A stretch of DNA of 64,000 bases from Brooklawnia propionicigenes (GTDB taxonomy: Bacteria; Actinomycetota; Actinomycetes; Propionibacteriales; Propionibacteriaceae), in the NCBI RefSeq assembly GCF_030297015.1, contig NZ_AP028056.1, forward strand, positions 2,552,939 through 2,616,938, read 5' to 3'. The position numbers and the translations under genes were made by a program. The notes under the pieces were generated by a model. The model made no database searches. It was not told the DNA's origin and was given only the letters and a program-made list of their open reading frames with translations. Shown here in pieces: positions 61,014-64,000 of the stretch. Each line of letters opens with the position of its first letter. The first letter of the stretch is position 1.

Positions 61014-61439
61014 ATGATGGATGCGTACATCACCGTTTCGGGAAACCTCGGCACCGACGTCGAGCACCGGGCAACCGACAACTACAGCAGGGCGAGCTTC
61101 CGGTTGGCCAGCACACCCCGGATACGCCGCGGTGACGACTGGATCGATGGCCACACCACCTGGGTGAACATCGAATGCACCAACCGGCTGGCCGACAACG
61201 CGCGCGACTCGCTGGCCAAGGGTGACCCGGTGGTCGTCTTCGGCCGGCTGCGCACCAAGGTCTGGGAATCCGAGGGCACCAAACACGAACGGATGGTCAT
61301 CGAGGCCAGCTCGATCGGCCACGACCTGAGCCGCGGCACCACCGCCTTCACCCGGATCGCCTGGGCCCGGCAGCCGGAGGAGGCTGATCCGGGACGCGAC
61401 GATGGCGACGTGGAGCCGAGCAGCGAACTGGCCGGCTGA
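61014..61439 (+). CDS. ssb: Single-stranded DNA-binding protein, short form
   Basis: This 141-residue OB-fold protein binds single-stranded DNA. AYITVSGNLGTDVEHRATDN, ASTPRIRRGDDWIDGHTTWVN and KGDPVVVFGRLRTKVWESEG match the SSB domain. The C-terminal tail is short and acidic but ends EPSSELAG rather than the DDDIPF-type peptide that recruits partners, so it is probably a secondary SSB, not the replicative one. Two adjacent ATG codons (61014 and 61017) follow AAAGGACC; the second has the better spacing. Confidence 0.9.
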   Translation: MMDAYITVSGNLGTDVEHRATDNYSRASFRLASTPRIRRGDDWIDGHTTWVNIECTNRLADNARDSLAKGDPVVVFGRLRTKVWESEGTKHERMVIEASSIGHDLSRGTTAFTRIAWARQPEEADPGRDDGDVEPSSELAG

Positions 61440-61566
61440 ATCCGGGACTGCCGCGATGATTCGGTTGGCTTGGCAGGTGCGGCATAATGGACGGGCACCA
61501 CCCCACCTGCCCAGATCGTCCGGCCTGCCCGACGGTCACGCTGCGAACGAAGGAAGCACGCGCCGA

Positions 61567-63252
61567 ATGGCCGAGTTCATTTACACCATGCACAACGTCC
61601 GCAAGACGATCGGGGACAAGTTGATCCTGGACAATGTCACCCTCTCGTTCCTTCCGGACGCCAAGATCGGCGTCGTCGGCCCGAACGGGGCCGGCAAGTC
61701 CACGCTGCTCAAGGTGATGGCAGGTTTGGAGCCCATCAACAACGGTGACGCTCAGCTGGCCAAGGGTGCGACAGTCGGCATCCTCATGCAGGAGCCGCCA
61801 CTGACCGAGGGCAAGACCGTCTTGGAGAACATCGAGGAGGGCGTCTCCGAGGTCAAGTCAATGCTTCGCCGATTCAACGAGATCTCGGAGGCGATGGCCG
61901 ATCCGGACGCCGACTTCGACACCCTGCTGGCCGAGATGGGCGAGCTGCAGACCGAGCTCGACGCCCGCGATGCCTGGGATGTCGATTCCCGTCTCGAGCA
62001 AGCCATGGATGCGCTGGGTTGCCCGCCGCCGGACACCATCGTCGATGTGCTGTCGGGCGGTGAGCGGCGCCGCGTGGCATTGTGCAAGTTGCTGCTGCAA
62101 CAGCCCGATCTGTTGCTGCTCGACGAGCCCACCAACCACCTGGACGCCGAATCGGTAGCTTGGCTGGAAGGTCACCTGAAGAGCTACCCGGGAGCGGTGC
62201 TGTGCATCACTCACGACCGTTACTTCCTCGACAACGTGGTGGGATGGATCTGTGAGATCGACCGCGGACGCCTGTATCCCTACGAGGGCAACTACTCGAC
62301 CTACCTCGAGACCAAGCGCAAGCGTCTGACCATCGAGGGTCAGAAGGATGCCAAGCGAGCCAAGATCTTGGAGCGCGAACTCGAGTGGGTGCGCTCGTCG
62401 CCCAAAGCCCGGCAAGCCAAGAACAAGGCCCGCCTGGCCCGCTACGAGGAACTGGCCGCCGACGCCGAACGCAACCGTAAGCTCGATCCCGCCGAGATCA
62501 ACATCCCGCCGGGTCCGCGGCTGGGCAGCCTGGTGCTCGAGGTGAACGATCTGCACAAGGCCTTCGACGACCGGGTGCTGATCAGCGGATTGACGTTCGA
62601 CCTGCCGCGCGCCGGCATCGTCGGTGTGATCGGCCCGAACGGCGTCGGCAAGACCACGCTGTTCAAGATGATCGTCGGCGAGGAGCAGCCGGATTCGGGC
62701 ACCCTGAAGGTCGGTGAGACCGTCAAGATCAGCTACGTCGACCAGGGCCGGGAAGGGCTGGATCCCGAGAAGAACGTCTGGGAGGTCGTCTCGGACAGGC
62801 TCGACTACATCAAGGTGGGCAGCTTCGAGGTGCCCAGCCGCGCCTATGTGGCGTCCTTCGGTTTCAAGGGTCCCGATCAGCAGAAGCCGTCCGGCGTGCT
62901 GTCGGGCGGTGAGCGTAACCGGCTGAACCTGGCTCTGACCCTGAAGCAGGGCGGCAATCTGCTGCTCCTCGACGAGCCGACCAACGACTTGGATGTCGAG
63001 ACGCTGCAGAGCCTCGAAGATGCGCTGCTGGAATTTCCCGGCTGTGCCGTGGTGATCTCCCACGACCGCTGGTTCCTCGACCGGGTGGCCACCCACATCC
63101 TTGCCTGGGAAGGTGAGGACGACCACGGTCTGCCGCGCTGGTTCTGGTTCGAGGGCAACTTCGCCGACTACGAGAAGAACAAGCTGGAGCGGCTCGGCGA
63201 GGAGGCTGCGCGTCCGCACGCCAGCAAGCACCGTCGATTGATGCGCGACTGA
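61567..63252 (+). CDS. ettA: Energy-dependent translational throttle protein EttA (ABC-F)
   Basis: This 561-residue soluble ABC-F ATPase binds the ribosomal E site and couples translation to ATP/ADP levels. Walker A sites are GPNGAGKST and GPNGVGKTT; signatures LSGGERRRVALCKLL and LSGGERNRLNLALTL; Walker B LLLLDEPTNHLD and LLLLDEPTNDLD. The linker with SSPKARQAKNKARLARYEEL and the SYVDQGREGLDPEKNVWEVV region identify EttA. The start is the ATG at 61567, with MAEFIYTMHNVRKTIGDK as in other EttA proteins; a longer open frame upstream lacks conservation. Confidence 0.96.
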   Translation: MAEFIYTMHNVRKTIGDKLILDNVTLSFLPDAKIGVVGPNGAGKSTLLKVMAGLEPINNGDAQLAKGATVGILMQEPPLTEGKTVLENIEEGVSEVKSMLRRFNEISEAMADPDADFDTLLAEMGELQTELDARDAWDVDSRLEQAMDALGCPPPDTIVDVLSGGERRRVALCKLLLQQPDLLLLDEPTNHLDAESVAWLEGHLKSYPGAVLCITHDRYFLDNVVGWICEIDRGRLYPYEGNYSTYLETKRKRLTIEGQKDAKRAKILERELEWVRSSPKARQAKNKARLARYEELAADAERNRKLDPAEINIPPGPRLGSLVLEVNDLHKAFDDRVLISGLTFDLPRAGIVGVIGPNGVGKTTLFKMIVGEEQPDSGTLKVGETVKISYVDQGREGLDPEKNVWEVVSDRLDYIKVGSFEVPSRAYVASFGFKGPDQQKPSGVLSGGERNRLNLALTLKQGGNLLLLDEPTNDLDVETLQSLEDALLEFPGCAVVISHDRWFLDRVATHILAWEGEDDHGLPRWFWFEGNFADYEKNKLERLGEEAARPHASKHRRLMRD

Positions 63253-63284
63253 TCAGCCTCGGGGCTCTGATCAACCTCGGGGCT
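63251..63284. repeat. Imperfect 16-bp tandem repeat at a convergent gene junction
   Basis: GATCAGCCTCGGGGCT (63251-63266) and GATCAACCTCGGGGCT (63269-63284) differ at one base with an 18-base period. The first overlaps the ettA stop and the second the regulator stop codon. Confidence 0.7.
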
Positions 63285-64000
63285 GGGGACTGCTGTTGCC
63301 CAGCTCTTCGGCCGATTGCAGGACGATGTCGAGGCAGGCCGTCACCGCGGTTGGGGCATCTCCTGATGCAATCGCGGTGGCGAGCTCGAGGTGCCGGTGG
63401 CTGGCCTGCGGGTCGGGGATGATGGGCATCAACCCCAGCCGGTACTTGCCGGCAAGGATCTCGTTCAAGATCTGCTCGAGGCTCGCGAACAGCGGGTTGC
63501 CCGACGACTGCAGCAGCAATCTGTGGAAGACCACGTCGGCTTCGACGAACTCGTCGACCTTGCCCATCGAACCGGATTCGACCATGCGGGCCGCCAGTCG
63601 GATCATCTCGGCCGCGCGATCGGAGTCGATCCGCTCCGCAGCGAGCCTCGCGGCTTGTGGCTCGACTGCCGTGCGCAGCTCGACCAGTGAACGGAACTGT
63701 TCGTCCCGTTGGGCTGGATCGTCCAGCCGCCAGGCGATCACATCGGGCGCGAACGCGTTCCACCGGCTGGGATCTTGCACCACGGTGCCGCGGTGCTTGC
63801 GGGACTGTACGAGCCCGTTGCCGGACAAGGCGCTCATCGCCTCGCGGATGACCGAGCGCGATACGTCCAGCTGATCGGCGAGTTCGTCCATCCGCAGTAC
63901 CGTCCCGCCGGGCCAGCGCCCGGTGACGATCTGCTTACCGAGTTGCTCGATCACCTCGCGCTGCAACAGGCCTCCCGAGGGGCTGGGCGTCGGCTGTGCT
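63271..64000 (-). CDS. FadR-subfamily GntR transcriptional regulator (5' end may lie beyond the window)
   Basis: The C-terminus is complete at 63271 and at least 231 residues are visible. VLRMDELADQLDVSRSVIREAMSALSGNGLVQSRKHRGT is split here into the motifs ADQLDVSRSVIREA and GNGLVQSRKHRGT, the winged helix of GntR. FRSLVELRTAVEPQAARLAA and ADVVFHRLLLQSSGNPLF are the FadR-type metal/ligand domain. A TTG at 63966 could start the protein, but in-frame codons continue to the window edge (QPTPSPSGGLLQREV) and match family N-termini, so the true start is probably outside. FadR-type regulators usually control sugar acids, organic acids or amino acids; no target is adjacent here. Confidence 0.88.
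   Translation of the reverse strand, partial: AQPTPSPSGGLLQREVIEQLGKQIVTGRWPGGTVLRMDELADQLDVSRSVIREAMSALSGNGLVQSRKHRGTVVQDPSRWNAFAPDVIAWRLDDPAQRDEQFRSLVELRTAVEPQAARLAAERIDSDRAAEMIRLAARMVESGSMGKVDEFVEADVVFHRLLLQSSGNPLFASLEQILNEILAGKYRLGLMPIIPDPQASHRHLELATAIASGDAPTAVTACLDIVLQSAEELGNSSPQPRG

Overview
This is a high-GC actinobacterial chromosome segment. Supporting markers are the MurT/GatD pair, DUF3618 and DUF7218 proteins, a dynamin-like GTPase pair, frequent GTG starts, and GC-rich hairpin terminators without strong U-tracts. The gene mix resembles Propionibacteriales, but no rRNA or other decisive marker is present, so family rank is an inference. One 34-48 kb stretch is clearly accessory; most of the rest looks like stable chromosome.

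Layout: 0-1.4 kb, DNA polymerase IV. 1.4-6.9 kb, a five-gene leftward sugar operon (SMP-30-type lactonase, Tat-like lipoprotein binding protein, double ATPase, two permeases) with a good promoter at 6930-6958. 7.1-11.1 kb, PTS enzyme I and a beta-glucoside-type EIIBCA, ending at a long hairpin. 11.4-13.5 kb, tRNA-Leu, a 1-Cys Bcp peroxiredoxin, DUF3618 overlapping a GroES-like protein, tRNA-Lys and a DUF7218 protein. 13.5-21.1 kb, exonuclease III, two membrane proteins, GatD-MurT, an AAE-type transporter and a YggS PLP protein. 21.2-27.2 kb, a very large ABC ATPase-permease fusion with a repeat-containing extracellular domain, an acyltransferase, a lipocalin and a tocopherol-cyclase-like protein.

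27.3-33.2 kb is a polar amino-acid/amine locus: binding protein, permease and ATPase, a cytidylate-kinase-like protein and a class III aminotransferase, divergent from a PucR-type regulator that carries a frameshift. Catalase follows.

35.0-47.8 kb is the accessory block. It starts with an intact IS1634-type element that has cut the 3' end off a DUF3644 gene with a HEPN-like Rx4H motif. The remaining genes form one leftward run: HTH_17 protein, SNF2/RapA-like helicase, DUF4391 protein, type III Mod methyltransferase, type III Res nuclease, broken DUF3644 gene. A -10 element inside a dyad sits just upstream of the HTH gene. The right edge is a scar joining a truncated AraC-type regulator to the tail of a serine recombinase, beside tRNA-His. 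I regard this helicase/DUF4391/type III RM/HEPN combination as the best candidate for an incompletely described defence system.

48-52 kb is a LacI-regulated non-PTS sucrose operon (permease plus GH32 sucrase) with a 16-bp perfect operator. 52-64 kb holds a P-type cation ATPase, oligoribonuclease, tRNA-Arg, a PrsW-family protease, two overlapping membrane GTPases, a short SSB with a perfect DnaA-box sequence upstream, the EttA translation factor, and the edge of a FadR/GntR regulator.
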